Positions 1 to 10,416 of a stretch of 64,000 nucleotides of DNA are shown here, in pieces. Source of the DNA: Colwellia maritima (GTDB lineage: Bacteria; Pseudomonadota; Gammaproteobacteria; Enterobacterales; Alteromonadaceae). Every line of letters starts with the position of its first letter. Position 1 is the first letter of the stretch. A program made the translations under genes and the position numbers. The stretch covers positions 186,001 through 250,000 of the forward strand of contig NZ_JAKKSL010000001.1 in the NCBI RefSeq assembly GCF_022669015.1. The letters run 5' to 3'. A model generated the notes under the pieces. The model was not told the DNA's origin, did no database searches, and was given only the letters and a program-made list of their open reading frames with translations.

Positions 1-1
1 T

Positions 2-226
2 ACACCGGTTGTTGTCACAAATGTAGGGGGTATTCCTGAAGTAGTGACGCCTGCTACAGGTATAATTGCCAACGAAATTACCGCTAACTGTATTTCACAA
101 TGTTTAATACAAGCGTTAGAAAAAAATTGGGACCACCAAGCTATTCGGGCTCATGCAGAATTATTTAGTTGGACTAAAAACACAGATGAACTCACCAGTA
201 TGATGCATTTAAAGGAAAAGAATTAA
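2..226 (+). CDS. Glycosyltransferase family 4, C-terminal fragment (cut by window edge)
   Basis: The reading frame is open from the left edge to a TAA at 224-226 and gives about 74 residues. It starts with VTNVGGIPEVVTPATG, which matches the nucleotide-sugar-binding end of GT4 glycosyltransferases, where a GG(I/V)PE loop is followed by a short acidic stretch. The next glycosyltransferase starts 3 bases later, so the two are probably co-transcribed EPS genes. The N-terminal acceptor domain lies outside the window, and sugar specificity cannot be inferred. Confidence 0.75.
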   Translation, partial: TPVVVTNVGGIPEVVTPATGIIANEITANCISQCLIQALEKNWDHQAIRAHAELFSWTKNTDELTSMMHLKEKN

Positions 227-229
227 ACG

Positions 230-1419
230 ATGAATATTTTGTATCATCACCGTACACGAGGTAAAGGTGCAGAAGGTGCTCACATTAAGGGTATTGTTAC
301 TGCATTTAGAAAGCTTGGACATCAGGTTACTTTGTCTTCCATTCATAATGTAGATCCTACAAAACCAGTGATTAAAGAGACAACAACACCAACAGAAAAT
401 AAAAAGTCTATTAAGCACAAAATTTTAGAGTTGACTAAATACATGCCTGAGTTTGTATTTGAAGCGTTAGAGCTTCTTTATAATATCATTGCGCTTAGGC
501 AGGTCAGAAAAACACTAAAAAACCATACACCAACCTTTATCTATGAACGTTATTCGTTATTCTTATTTGCCACAGTTTGGTATGCAAAAAAGTGTAATAT
601 TCCGATAGTTCTTGAAGTAAATGACTCTGCGTTGGTTGAACGCGTACGCCATCTTTTATTCAAAAAATTTGCCTGTAAAATTGAGCAATGGACATTTCAA
701 AATGCTACAGGTTTAGTTTTCATCTCGGGCTATTTTCAAACCTTGGCACAAAATAACTACCAGAACCTTGCCCCTAGCGTTATTTCACCAAATGCTGCAG
801 ATACTGAGGTATTTAATCCAAATAACTATAATAGTGATGATGCAAAAGCCTCTTTTGGATTATCGGGAAAAGTAGTCTGTGGTTTTTTGGTGCCTTTCAC
901 CATTGGCACGGGATAGACTGGTTTGTTGAAGAGGTGATTCTAGAGCTTAAAAATCATCCGAAACTTGTTTTATTCTTAGTAGGCGATGGCCCTAGACACC
1001 AATACATTCAAGAGTTAGCGATAAAACACAATCTTACTGAACAAATTGTTATGCCGGGACGACTTGAACATGATGAAATCCCTAATGCAGTGGCTGCTAT
1101 GGATTTTGGTATTATCCCTGATTCAAATGATTATGGATCACCAATGAAATTATTTGAATTTATGGCTATGGGAAAAGGGATGATTGTTCCTGATTACACA
1201 CCAATAACCGAAGTAGTGACAGATAAATATAATAGTTGGCTTTTTCAGCGAAAAAATAAGCAGCATTGTGTACAGCTTTTCTTTGAAATTGCATCAGATC
1301 CAGAACTATTGAAAAAAGTTGGTGAAAATGCCATTGAATATATTGAAACCCACCGTCAATGGCGACACAATGCTGAACAAATAATAAAACTAGCTAATAA
1401 TACTAGCCCAATTAAGTAA
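230..1419 (+). CDS. Glycosyltransferase family 4 (one frameshift)
   Basis: About 396 residues when read across one frame break. The first part (230-916) has the GT4 N-terminal pattern GAEGAHIKGIVTAFRKLGH. The second part (from about 889) carries VLFLVGDGP and, near the C-terminus, SPMKLFEFMAMGKGMIVPD, the family's E-x7-E-like donor-binding region. The break is at a run of six T at 883-888. Adding one T gives a continuous GAFHHWHGIDWFVEE and rejoins the frames. The protein is probably cytoplasmic and adds a sugar to the lipid-linked EPS repeat unit. It sits between two other glycosyltransferase genes with gaps of only 3 bases. The run location suggests a sequencing error rather than a dead gene. 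Donor and acceptor are unknown. Confidence 0.8.
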
Positions 1420-1422
1420 CTG

Positions 1423-2583
1423 ATGAGATTTTCGATGGAAGCAATTTTTTGGTTAAGTGTACTACTCATCATATACAGCTATATTGTGTACCCAATATTA
1501 TTGACTATTTTAGTTAAGTTGTGTGGGAAGAAAACGCCTAATATAGATATAACTACCAGAAATGAATGGCCTGATGTTGCTATTATTATAGCCGCTTATA
1601 ATGAAGAACAAGATATAAAGCAGCGTGTTGAAAATCTGATCTCCCAAGATTACCCCGCAGATAAAATCACTTACTACATTGGTTCAGATGGTAGTACAGA
1701 TAAGACTAACGATATTCTTAAAGAATTTACTGACATAAGACTTCAAGCACAACTATTTGAAACAAATAGAGGCAAAGCAAGTGTTCTCAATGATTTAATT
1801 CAACTCGCAACTTGACCTATTGTTGTATTTTCTGATGCTAACACGCATTTTGAACCTGATGCTATTAAGCGCTTAGTTGCACACTTTGACGATAACAAAG
1901 TTGGTGCAGTTTGTGGTGAATTGAATTTATTTAATCCTGGAGACAATAATAATCAAGATAGTACATATTGGCTTTATGAACAATTCTTAAAAGATAAAGA
2001 AGGACAGCTAGATGCTTTACTTGGTGCTAATGGTGCCATTTACGCTATTCGAACACATCTATATACCCCAATTCCTGTTAATACCGTTGTAGATGACTTC
2101 CTGATTGTAATGAATGTCGCTAAACAGAAACTTAAGATTATTTATGATAAAAACGCGCTTGCACATGAAGAAATAGCTCCTTCAATCGCAGAGGAAGGTA
2201 AGAGAAGAATAAGAATAGGCACAGGTAACTATCAAGCTTTTACACGTTTATTTTGGGCATTGAACCCTTTTATTGGTTGGCGATTTTTCAGCTATTTTTC
2301 CCATAAAGTGTTACGGTGGTTTACCCCTCATTTTATGATTATAGCGTTTATGAGTAATGTAATTCTTATTGGTAATATGTTTTATAATACTGTTTTATTA
2401 ATCCAACTAATTGCTTATTATTTGGCATTTTGGGGACAAAAAGTCAGTGAGCGAGGACGCCCTATTCCTGCTTCAATTGCACTATTAACCTTCTTCGTAT
2501 CAATGAATTATGCATTACTGCAAGGTTTTTATCGCTTTGCATTTAAAAATATTAAAGGCACATGGCAAAGGACCTCTCGATAA
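1423..2583 (+). CDS. Membrane glycosyltransferase family 2 (in-frame TGA)
   Basis: About 386 residues with an in-frame TGA at 1813-1815. Both sides of the stop are in the same frame and join as ...LIQLAT-stop-PIVVFSDANTHF. A GT-A fold is visible: IIIAAYNEEQDI (nucleotide binding), GSDGSTDKT, the SDANT acidic motif, LLGANGAIYAIR and VVDDFLI. There is one N-terminal membrane segment (about residues 5-27) and several near the C-terminus, as in processive or EPS-assembly GT2 enzymes at the inner membrane. Serine (TCA) would be an unremarkable residue at the stop, so a single substitution or base-call error could restore the gene. The gene starts 3 bases after the previous stop and ends overlapping the next start (TAATG). 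Confidence 0.8.
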
Positions 2584-3773
2584 TGATACTTATGCTTTTT
2601 ATTACCTTCGTTCTACTCTTGTTTACTCTTTTTGCGCTTATTGTTCAAAAAAAACAAATGCATTTATGGCTTCCCCATTATTTAAAAAGAAAGCTGACAT
2701 TGGAAAAGGCTCCTAACAAAACCAAACACATCATGTTTTGTTTTGTTGACCATTATGAGCCGATGTGGGGTAAAAATATTTCTTATGAGCAAGAATGTGC
2801 TCGGGTCAAAAGATGGCATGAGGATTATCCTAAAACTGCCAAGAAATTTAAAGATGCTGATGGTTGTCACCCAAAACACACATTTTTCTATCCTGAAGAA
2901 GAATATAGGCAAGAACACTTAGATAAAATAACCGATCTTTGTCAACAAGGACTCGGTGAGATAGAAATACATCTTCATCATGATAATGACACGAGTGATA
3001 ACTTACGATCTACTTTGGAACAATTTACAGAAACATTACACCAAAATCATGGGGTCTTTGTACGAAATAAATCAACGGGTAAACTGCAATACAATTTTAT
3101 TCACGGCAATTGGTGTCTAGATAATAGCCGACCTGATGGAAAGTGGTGTGGTGTCAATGATGAATTAATAGTATTGAAGGAAACGGGTTGTTATGCCGAC
3201 TTTACTTTCCCGTCTGCACCTAGCGATACACAACCTGCCTTTGCTAACGAAATTTACTATGCTAAAGACGATCCAATTAAACCAAAATCTCACAATACAG
3301 GGCAAAAAGTTGTTGTTGGCGGAAGTGACTGGGGTGATATGATGCTAATAACTGGCCCATTAGGTTTAAATTGGAAACATCGTAAGAAAGGAGTTTTCCC
3401 ACAGATTGAAAACAGCGATATTCGTAAATCTATGCCTCCAACGAAAGACCGGGTTGATCTTTGGGTAGACACAGCTATATCTGTCAAAGGTAAGCCTGAT
3501 TGGCTTTTTATAAAAATTCATACTCATGGCACCCAAGAACAAGATATGGACACACTACTTGGACAACCTTTTGAGGAGATGAACCAGTATTTAGTGGATA
3601 AATATAATGATGGTGAAAATTATTCACTTCATTTTGTATCTTCTAGAGAAATGTTCAATATTGTTAAAGCTGCTGAAAAAGGAGAAATCGGAACCCCTAA
3701 TGCTTTCCGTGATTATGTGATTCCTGCCTCTCAATATCAAAATATATCGACAAAAAAAGAGAGCGTTGACTAA
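2583..3773 (+). CDS. Unrecognised NodB-like (polysaccharide deacetylase-fold) membrane-anchored protein
   Basis: 396 residues from the ATG that overlaps the upstream TAA (TAATG). An in-frame ATG 21 bases earlier lies inside the previous gene. Residues 1-21 form one hydrophobic anchor, and the rest is probably periplasmic. I do not recognise a named family. It has spaced metal-ligand-like motifs: FVDHYEP (about 54-60), IHLHHDND (about 129-136), FIHGNW and IKIHTHG near residue 305. These are arranged like a polysaccharide-deacetylase (NodB) barrel with atypical motifs. Its position between a GT2 and a canonical deacetylase, with start/stop overlap on both sides, suggests it modifies the same glycan. 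A catalytic function is inference only. Confidence 0.6.
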   Translation: MILMLFITFVLLLFTLFALIVQKKQMHLWLPHYLKRKLTLEKAPNKTKHIMFCFVDHYEPMWGKNISYEQECARVKRWHEDYPKTAKKFKDADGCHPKHTFFYPEEEYRQEHLDKITDLCQQGLGEIEIHLHHDNDTSDNLRSTLEQFTETLHQNHGVFVRNKSTGKLQYNFIHGNWCLDNSRPDGKWCGVNDELIVLKETGCYADFTFPSAPSDTQPAFANEIYYAKDDPIKPKSHNTGQKVVVGGSDWGDMMLITGPLGLNWKHRKKGVFPQIENSDIRKSMPPTKDRVDLWVDTAISVKGKPDWLFIKIHTHGTQEQDMDTLLGQPFEEMNQYLVDKYNDGENYSLHFVSSREMFNIVKAAEKGEIGTPNAFRDYVIPASQYQNISTKKESVD

Positions 3774-4759
3774 TGGGTATCTTTAGTCAGATGCTCATAT
3801 CAAACCCTTTATTGTGGCACTCTAAACCAAACGGGTTGTATTGTTTTAATTATCATAGAATTGGAGATCCCAATTCAACGCTTTATGATCCAAACGTTTA
3901 CAGTTGTAATGAAGAGGTATTTGAAAAACACATACAGTTTTACAAATCAAATTTTGATGTCATTAGTATTGAAGAATTAGAAACGCTTTCAAAAACGACC
4001 ACAAAATTTAATAATAAGTTTGCTATTATTTCATTTGACGATGGCTACATAGATAATTATGAACTCGCCTACCCTATTTTAAAATCATACAAAACCCCTG
4101 CTATTTTTTTTATTGCAACTGATTTTATTGATAAAGAGATATTACCCTGGTGGGATGAAATTGCATTTTTGGTTAAGAAGAGTGACCAGGATACTATTCG
4201 GCTTTCAGGTTGGAATAAATCACTATCAATTTCCTCATTAAATAAGTGTGGCGTGATTAAAAACGTTCTGCAAACTATTAAGATTGATTCCACTAAAACT
4301 ATGCATGAGAAAATAGTTCTACTAAAAGTGGCGCTTGGTATCGAGAAAGACTTTATCACTCCACATGAAAATTTGTTCGTGAATTGGGATATGTTAAGGG
4401 AAATGAAAAAGAATGGTATGTCAATTGGTTCGCAATCATGTTCACATCATATTATGTCTCACTTATCAACAAACGAACAACAGCATGAAGCTGATAATTC
4501 TAAACGACGAATTAATACTGAGTTAAGTGATAATATTTCAAGTTTTGCTTACCCCGTAGGGGGCAAAGATGCTTTCACATTAGAAACTGAAAAGATATTA
4601 GCTAATACTGGTTATTCTTTTGGTTTTTCATTTATTCCAGGTATTAATCGGAGGCTTGGTGTCAATAAGTATCATTTGAACCGATTTTCTATTGATAATA
4701 ATTGTTCTGTCAATCAAATTAAAAAGCAAATTAACAAAGCAATAATAAAGTTCATATAA
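3773..4759 (+). CDS. Polysaccharide deacetylase (NodB homology domain)
   Basis: 328 residues, starting at the ATG that overlaps the previous stop codon. The NodB motifs are clear: ISFDDGYIDNY (catalytic Asp pair, about residues 85-95), a metal-binding S-H-H-x-x-x-S-H pair near residue 225, and FAYPVGG further on. In XrtA-type EPS loci, enzymes of this kind remove acetyl groups from N-acetylated sugars of the polymer or its precursor. No convincing signal peptide or membrane helix is seen, so compartment is uncertain. Internal insertions relative to short NodB enzymes (around residues 130-200) fit the larger EPS-associated subfamily. Confidence 0.82.
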   Translation: MGIFSQMLISNPLLWHSKPNGLYCFNYHRIGDPNSTLYDPNVYSCNEEVFEKHIQFYKSNFDVISIEELETLSKTTTKFNNKFAIISFDDGYIDNYELAYPILKSYKTPAIFFIATDFIDKEILPWWDEIAFLVKKSDQDTIRLSGWNKSLSISSLNKCGVIKNVLQTIKIDSTKTMHEKIVLLKVALGIEKDFITPHENLFVNWDMLREMKKNGMSIGSQSCSHHIMSHLSTNEQQHEADNSKRRINTELSDNISSFAYPVGGKDAFTLETEKILANTGYSFGFSFIPGINRRLGVNKYHLNRFSIDNNCSVNQIKKQINKAIIKFI

Positions 4760-4814
4760 ATTTATTAATCACCATGAGTTGTACATTCAAAGTTAATTTG
4801 AGAAGGATGTGAAT

Positions 4815-5516
4815 ATGAAATATTTTTTATCTTTTTATTTTTTTATCCTTCACATCGTTATTTTTACTTGTTTTGTAAAATATGATGTGCTTCATAAAAT
4901 ATCCTACAAACTTGATAATACTCCTCAAGAATGGCAACAAACACAAAAAGTAACGCATGCTTTTTATTTAAGGACTGACAAGAACTTATCAAGAGGTAAG
5001 GTCATTTTCATTGGAGATAGTCATGTCCAAGGTTTAGCTGTAAATGAAGTCACTCGACATGGAATTAACTTTGGAATAGGCAGAGATACTTCAAAAATTG
5101 TTCTAAAAAGAATTAAAGAATATCAATCTATTCAATCTGCTAAGGCAATTGTTTTTTCATTTGGTATAAACGACTTACAATATAGAACGTCTAAAGAAAT
5201 AATTGAAAATTATAAAAAAATTTTTGATAGCACCCCTAAAGATACAATCAAAATTGTTTGTGCGGTCTTTAACATAGATACTGGGACTGCGTTATTATCA
5301 GTTAATAATAATGACATTAGACTATTAAATAATAAGTTAGCCAAATTCTCTTCAAATTATGAAAATACTACCTTCCTTAATATCAACTCAACACTTAATC
5401 ATAATTATGAATTATTGAGTCAATACCACATTGGTGATGGTATACACTTGAATACAGGCGGCTATCAAGTCTGGATTGACGCGTTAAAAGAAACACTAAC
5501 TAGGAGAGTTGAATAG
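4815..5516 (+). CDS. SGNH/GDSL-like hydrolase with N-terminal membrane anchor
   Basis: 233 residues. I chose the ATG at 4815 because GAAGGA lies about 8 bases upstream; a GTG two codons earlier is possible. Residues 1-20 are strongly hydrophobic, a single anchor or uncleaved signal. The SGNH blocks are visible: FIGDSHVQGL (nucleophile Ser), FGIGRDTS (Gly block), FGINDLQ (Asn block) and DGIHLNTGGYQ (catalytic Asp and His). Such proteins are O-acetyl esterases or transferases acting on glycans in the periplasm. The next gene is a membrane acyltransferase starting 1 base after the stop, so the two likely add and remove O-acyl groups on the same EPS. Confidence 0.75.
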   Translation: MKYFLSFYFFILHIVIFTCFVKYDVLHKISYKLDNTPQEWQQTQKVTHAFYLRTDKNLSRGKVIFIGDSHVQGLAVNEVTRHGINFGIGRDTSKIVLKRIKEYQSIQSAKAIVFSFGINDLQYRTSKEIIENYKKIFDSTPKDTIKIVCAVFNIDTGTALLSVNNNDIRLLNNKLAKFSSNYENTTFLNINSTLNHNYELLSQYHIGDGIHLNTGGYQVWIDALKETLTRRVE

Positions 5517-5517
5517 T

Positions 5518-6565
5518 ATGGAAAGAATCAAATATCTTGATAGCCATCGCGGTATAGCGATATTGTTCGTTGTTTTCTACCACCTTTTTTCTAGATGGAG
5601 TGAAATTTTACCTTACGGTAATTCATTTACAAATATTGTTTTCAATCAAGGATTTCTTGGGGTTCAATTGTTTTTCCTACTTTCTGGGTTTGTTATATTA
5701 ATGACTCTTGAAAGAACCAAATCCTTTTCAAGTTTTTTATATAAACGTTGGTTGAGGTTATTTCAAAGCAATGCTTATTTGCACTTTAATTATTGTGTTA
5801 TCGGCCAACCTATTTAGTTCAAGACCAATAGGTGAAATAGAATTCAAAAACATAATACCAGGTTTAACATTTATAGATCCTTACTGGTTTGAAAAAATAA
5901 GCGGTATACCCTTTTCAAGTCTGGAGGGAGCATTTTGGTCTTTATATGTAGAATTTAAATTTTATCTTATTGCAGCATTTTTATATTATATTCTCAATGA
6001 AAAAAAATTAACCTTTTCATTGTTTGGTCTTTTTCTCATAGCAGTTAGCGCAAATCAATTAAATCAAACATATAATAATTCCATTATTTATAGTATTCAC
6101 TCAATTTCTACACACTTAAGTTTAGGATTTTTTGGTTGGTTTGCTTCAGGCGCCTCACTTTACCTTTTTTATAAAAGTAAGCAAATGAAATGGTTTATTT
6201 GTGGTTTTTCCATGGCTATGATTAGTTCTTTTCTTTTATATAGAGATAATTACCATACTATGGTATTTGCATTCGCTATTTCATTTTTCTTTACTTTAAC
6301 TTTTATCAGTCCCGTAATTCAAAAAACGCTGCAAAATCGTGTTTTGATGTTTGTAGGCTTTATAAGTTACCCATTATATCTAATACACGAAAACATGATG
6401 ATCTCAATGGTTATTGATTTATCAAATTTGCTTCCAAGTATTCCATTGATCATGCCTCCGATAATGGCTATTTCGTTTGTTTTACTGATTTCATATATTA
6501 TATCTAAATATTTAGAAAACCATATCAAAAACATTTGTAAAAGACTTATGGACAAACACCTTTAA
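5518..6565 (+). CDS. Acyltransferase family 3 membrane protein (one frameshift)
   Basis: About 349 residues once one break near 5761 is repaired; dropping one T of TTT gives R-L-F-K-A-M-L-I-C. The start is the ATG at 5518 behind AGGAGA. The N-terminus has the family signature YLDSHRGIAILFVVFYH, with an Arg and catalytic His in the first helix, followed by about ten hydrophobic segments. These integral inner-membrane proteins move O-acetyl or similar acyl groups onto exported glycans. The pairing with an SGNH protein encoded just upstream mirrors the fused acyltransferase-SGNH proteins known elsewhere, here as two genes. The gene ends only 15 bases from the convergent lipoprotein gene. Confidence 0.8.
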
Positions 6566-6580
6566 GTATACTTACTTAGA

Positions 6581-9500
6581 TTAATTACACTTGTTTATAA
6601 AAAAATCAACTTTTGATGAGCCTTCATTGCCGGCTTTGTCATATGCTGTGATTGTTAAACTCTGAATAGTGTTGTTTGGTAGTCCACCATACAGTTGGTT
6701 TATTTCATCATCGGTTAACGCTTCATTCCATATTGCGATATCATCTAGCAACCCTTGATAATTACTATTATACATATCAGGATGACCCATTGACTTAGCA
6801 AGCGAAAATTTCTTTTCAGATGTAAGTGGCCAGGCGATGGCACCTTCGCTTAATTGTGCTGTTGTAACTAAAATTCCATCAATAAAGATATCAACTTGTT
6901 TATCTTCTTTTCTGATTACTATCTGCTGCCATTGGTTAAGTGATAGAGTATAGGGTGGAGTTTGAATTACATTTCCTTCATTCAAATTACTTACATTAGT
7001 GCCTGATGACCAAGTTACAGCAAGAGGATTGTTGTTCAAGTGGTGATTAGCTCCCATTGATATGGCCCTTGACCATACTCATTCCCTATATACCCCCAAT
7101 CTTGAGACATTATAACCCCCTCCTCTGCGAAAGGATTAATCCAAAATGCAACTGTTATGTCATTATCAATATCTAACTCTGTTTTAGAAAAATCGACATA
7201 ATCATCAAATTCCGAAAAATTAAGACTTTGTCTCTCCTGAGTTACATTCCATGATGCACCTTTTAAAGTTCCCAATAAAGCATATCCATTGCTACTTTCA
7301 ATGGTTTCAGATAGACCATCAAGAGGAAGATGCGCCTTAGCAAAAAAAGAGGAATGACACTAGGGATAGTTAATTCGCCACAATCGGGGACGCTGACTTT
7401 GTTATCGTTTAATGCTATTTGGCAACTATTTACACTGAACTTATCTTCAACTTCATATTTAATTCCAACTGACTTACAATAACGTTGTTGCTCTTCTGGA
7501 GATAAAATCGTTATCTGAGGTGCAACTATATCTGGGAATTTAGCTTCCAAAACAACACTCTGACTCGCTTCGCTACCAAATACATCCCATGCTTTTATTA
7601 TCAATTCATGCATTTCTGGTGATAAAGCGTCAAATTGAATTTCAGTTTGATACGGAGGCAAGGTCAATGTATTGATAATCTCTCCATCTAACAAAAAATC
7701 TACTTTTGCAATACCATCATCATCTTCTATTTCAGCAATTACATTGTGTCTTCCAGAAATCATTTCAAAATTAAGAGGCGAAACGACTTGAATAACTGGG
7801 GGAGTTGTTGGGAATATGGGGGCTATTGAAATCCAATTACTTTGGGTGATATGAGTTTGTTCTCCGCTTGCCCAAAGGTTATCCCACAATTGGCAATTAT
7901 CAACAGTATCTGCTTGGCTACAGTAATTAACCTCAGCATAAGATATGATGTTACCTAAAGGTCTTTTTTTTGTTTGCAATACTGGGAAGTCTTTAACTTG
8001 TACAATAAAACTAAAACCAGTTAACTCTTGGTTTGGTTTTATACTTTCTAGATGCCAAATAATTTCACCTGACCTGTTGGCTCCATCTTTACTAATGGAG
8101 TGTATCTCTATCAGTCCTCCAGGACTTTCCATTTTCGTTCTCGCTTTTATAACAATATTTTTGGCTACCACAGAGCCAATATTTTTTAATCGAAAGCTGA
8201 AGGTTATTTCGTCTCCTGGCTTAAAGTCTAAGGACTTCACATCATCCTGAACTAATTTCAGTAAGGGTGTGTTTTCTTCTACAACTGAAAAAGATGTTTC
8301 TTTTCCCAATAAAAAATCATTATTTGCCGTAATATTAAACCACCAATTAAATTTCCTAGGAGGCCCCAACCTATAGGAAGAAAGGTATAAACTCGGTGCA
8401 TCAGGCCTTATCCAGTAAGGAACTATTTGACTAAAAGCGGTGGTGTAAAGCCGAGAGATTGTGTATAAGAAGCTCTCATCACAATCACCTATAAAACAAG
8501 AATAAAAATAAGCAGAGCTAAATATTTTAATAACATCTATACCATGCTCTAAATCTTTGAAACCAATCCCTCCATGCTCAGGTTCTGTTAAATTTTTACC
8601 TGCTAAATAGTAAGGAACAAAATATTTTTCTTTCCCTGTATAGCCAACCCAATTATAAAGGGCAACATTTTCTTGCTGAAAATATTTTGCCATCTTGATG
8701 ACAAAATCTGAAATACTATCCTCTTCAATGTGAATACTATATCTTTCAACAGCGTCAATTAACAACGCAGACATCCAAGGACTAGCAATAAAGTTAGCCC
8801 TCCCTTCTCCATGCGATGACGACGTGTGCATTAAAGCGCCCGTCTTAGGAACACCATCGTCAGGAGATTCTTGCATTCTTCTTAGGTGTGCATATGTAGT
8901 TTGTGCTTTTATCTTATATTCGTTACCGCCAAAAAGTTCGTATGCTGAAACATACCCTTTAAGTTGAAAGGCGGCGTGACGCTCAGTCCAAAATTTTGTA
9001 CTTACTTTTTATAATTACTATCAAATGAATCCCAAGCAGGTACCATTTTTTTTACAGTATCTGGAATCCGTTCATCGCCAAATAAAATATATTCCGCAAC
9101 TAGGCTTTCACCATAACTATATTTCATATCATTACTTGGTTTAAGGGAAAAGAAACCTTGATCATTGATATGTTGAAGATAAAATTGTGAAGCACGGTGC
9201 GCTGCTCTCAAATATTTAAATTCACCGGCTCTAAAAGCTAATTGGTATATCGTCATTGCGCGATCAAATAACCATGCTGCATAACTGTCTCGATAAGGGA
9301 TCAAATTGTCATCAATTACACGCGGGTCAACCTGATTAATAGCTGTGTCACCGAATAATTTAAATGCAGCATCATAAGCTGAAAAGTCTTGATTATTATT
9401 AAACGGTAATAACCGCGTCTTTATCACACTATCACCGTACCAATCCGGCTGAAACAATGCGTATGCCTGAGGTTCATATATATTATCTGAGGCAGAAAAT

Positions 9501-10330
9501 TCTTCATCATCAACCAAAACCCATGAGTCTCTTACGGGTTCAATTGGCAAATCATTAACTATTCTTTCTACACCCCATTCTAAAATAAGATCTCTAGAGG
9601 AAAGCAAGCCATATTCATTAGTTTTAAATGCTAATTCGAGTTGCACCAGAACCGACCTAATACTATTATTTTCACCATCAGAATTACGCCACGTGAGTAT
9701 TTCTTTTGCTGCAATGGCAACTTCTTGGCCATTTTCGTCAAACAATCGAAATTTATCAATACCATATAAATAATTTTTAGGGAAAGGAATGCCAAAGGTG
9801 ACTTTAGTGGGTGTATTTTCTTTAATGCTTTCAATCGGTATTATAGAAAATTTTGTGTTACCCGTTCGACGAACTGCCGGATGAAAACTGCCTTTTTCAA
9901 CGGATTGATCCGCTATAGTTTCAAATGAAAAGGAGTAATCTTTTAAAGTGCGTGATGAGGTCTGTTTAGATGAAACATTGACGGTGTATTCACTAGAATA
10001 ATTTAATGGACTGCTGAGCGTATAATGTAGTTTTTGACCATTACTTGAAAGTAAGCCTTGTACAGTGGTATTGGATTCTAGTTCTTTAAATTCAAATATA
10101 ATATCATCAGTACTATAAGCAGCAGATAATTCAATATCTATTGCTACGTCTATTCCTACATCGCGTTCCTGATTGCTCGGTGTGGTTTGCTTGACTGTTG
10201 CTACCGACAATTTAATCGATTCTGGTGTAATTGATGCAGTCTTTTCGCCTTCGCTTCCCCCTCCTCCACAACTGACAAAGTTCAAAACAAAAAGGATAAA
10301 AAAAACAGATCGACAATTACAAAAATTCAT
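6581..10330 (-). CDS. Large multidomain lipoprotein: Ig-like, helical toroid-like, Ig-like, LamG (three frameshifts)
   Basis: About 1,250 residues when three breaks are repaired: the A/T run at 9005-9009, the A7 run at 7342-7348, and about 7060. It starts with a lipobox (VLNFVSCGGGG), so it is probably an outer-membrane lipoprotein. In order: a Big_5-like Ig domain (about 45-135, ending in SFSFET); a further beta region; an alpha-helical, Trp/Tyr-rich part (about 300-620) resembling the (alpha/alpha) toroid of polysaccharide lyases; a DUF11/CARDB-like domain (FKPGDEITFSFRLKNIG); two Ig-like repeats (PPVIQVVSP and PQITILSP); and a C-terminal LamG/concanavalin domain (VAFWINPF ... DDIAIWNEALTDDEI). 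The gene lies beside the priming transferase, so binding or cleavage of the cell's own EPS is a reasonable guess. No catalytic residues were identified. Confidence 0.65.
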
Positions 10331-10416
10331 TTCCTGAGTCCTAAGTAATATCTAATAATAAAAGGCAATGGAGCGATTAATGTATAGCACTTAAATTTTA
10401 GGTCTGTACAAATTAA

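Noticed and set aside
1813-1815. Selenocysteine at the in-frame TGA of the GT2 gene
   Set aside because: No hairpin like a SECIS element was seen after it, and GT2 enzymes are not known as selenoproteins; a substitution is simpler.
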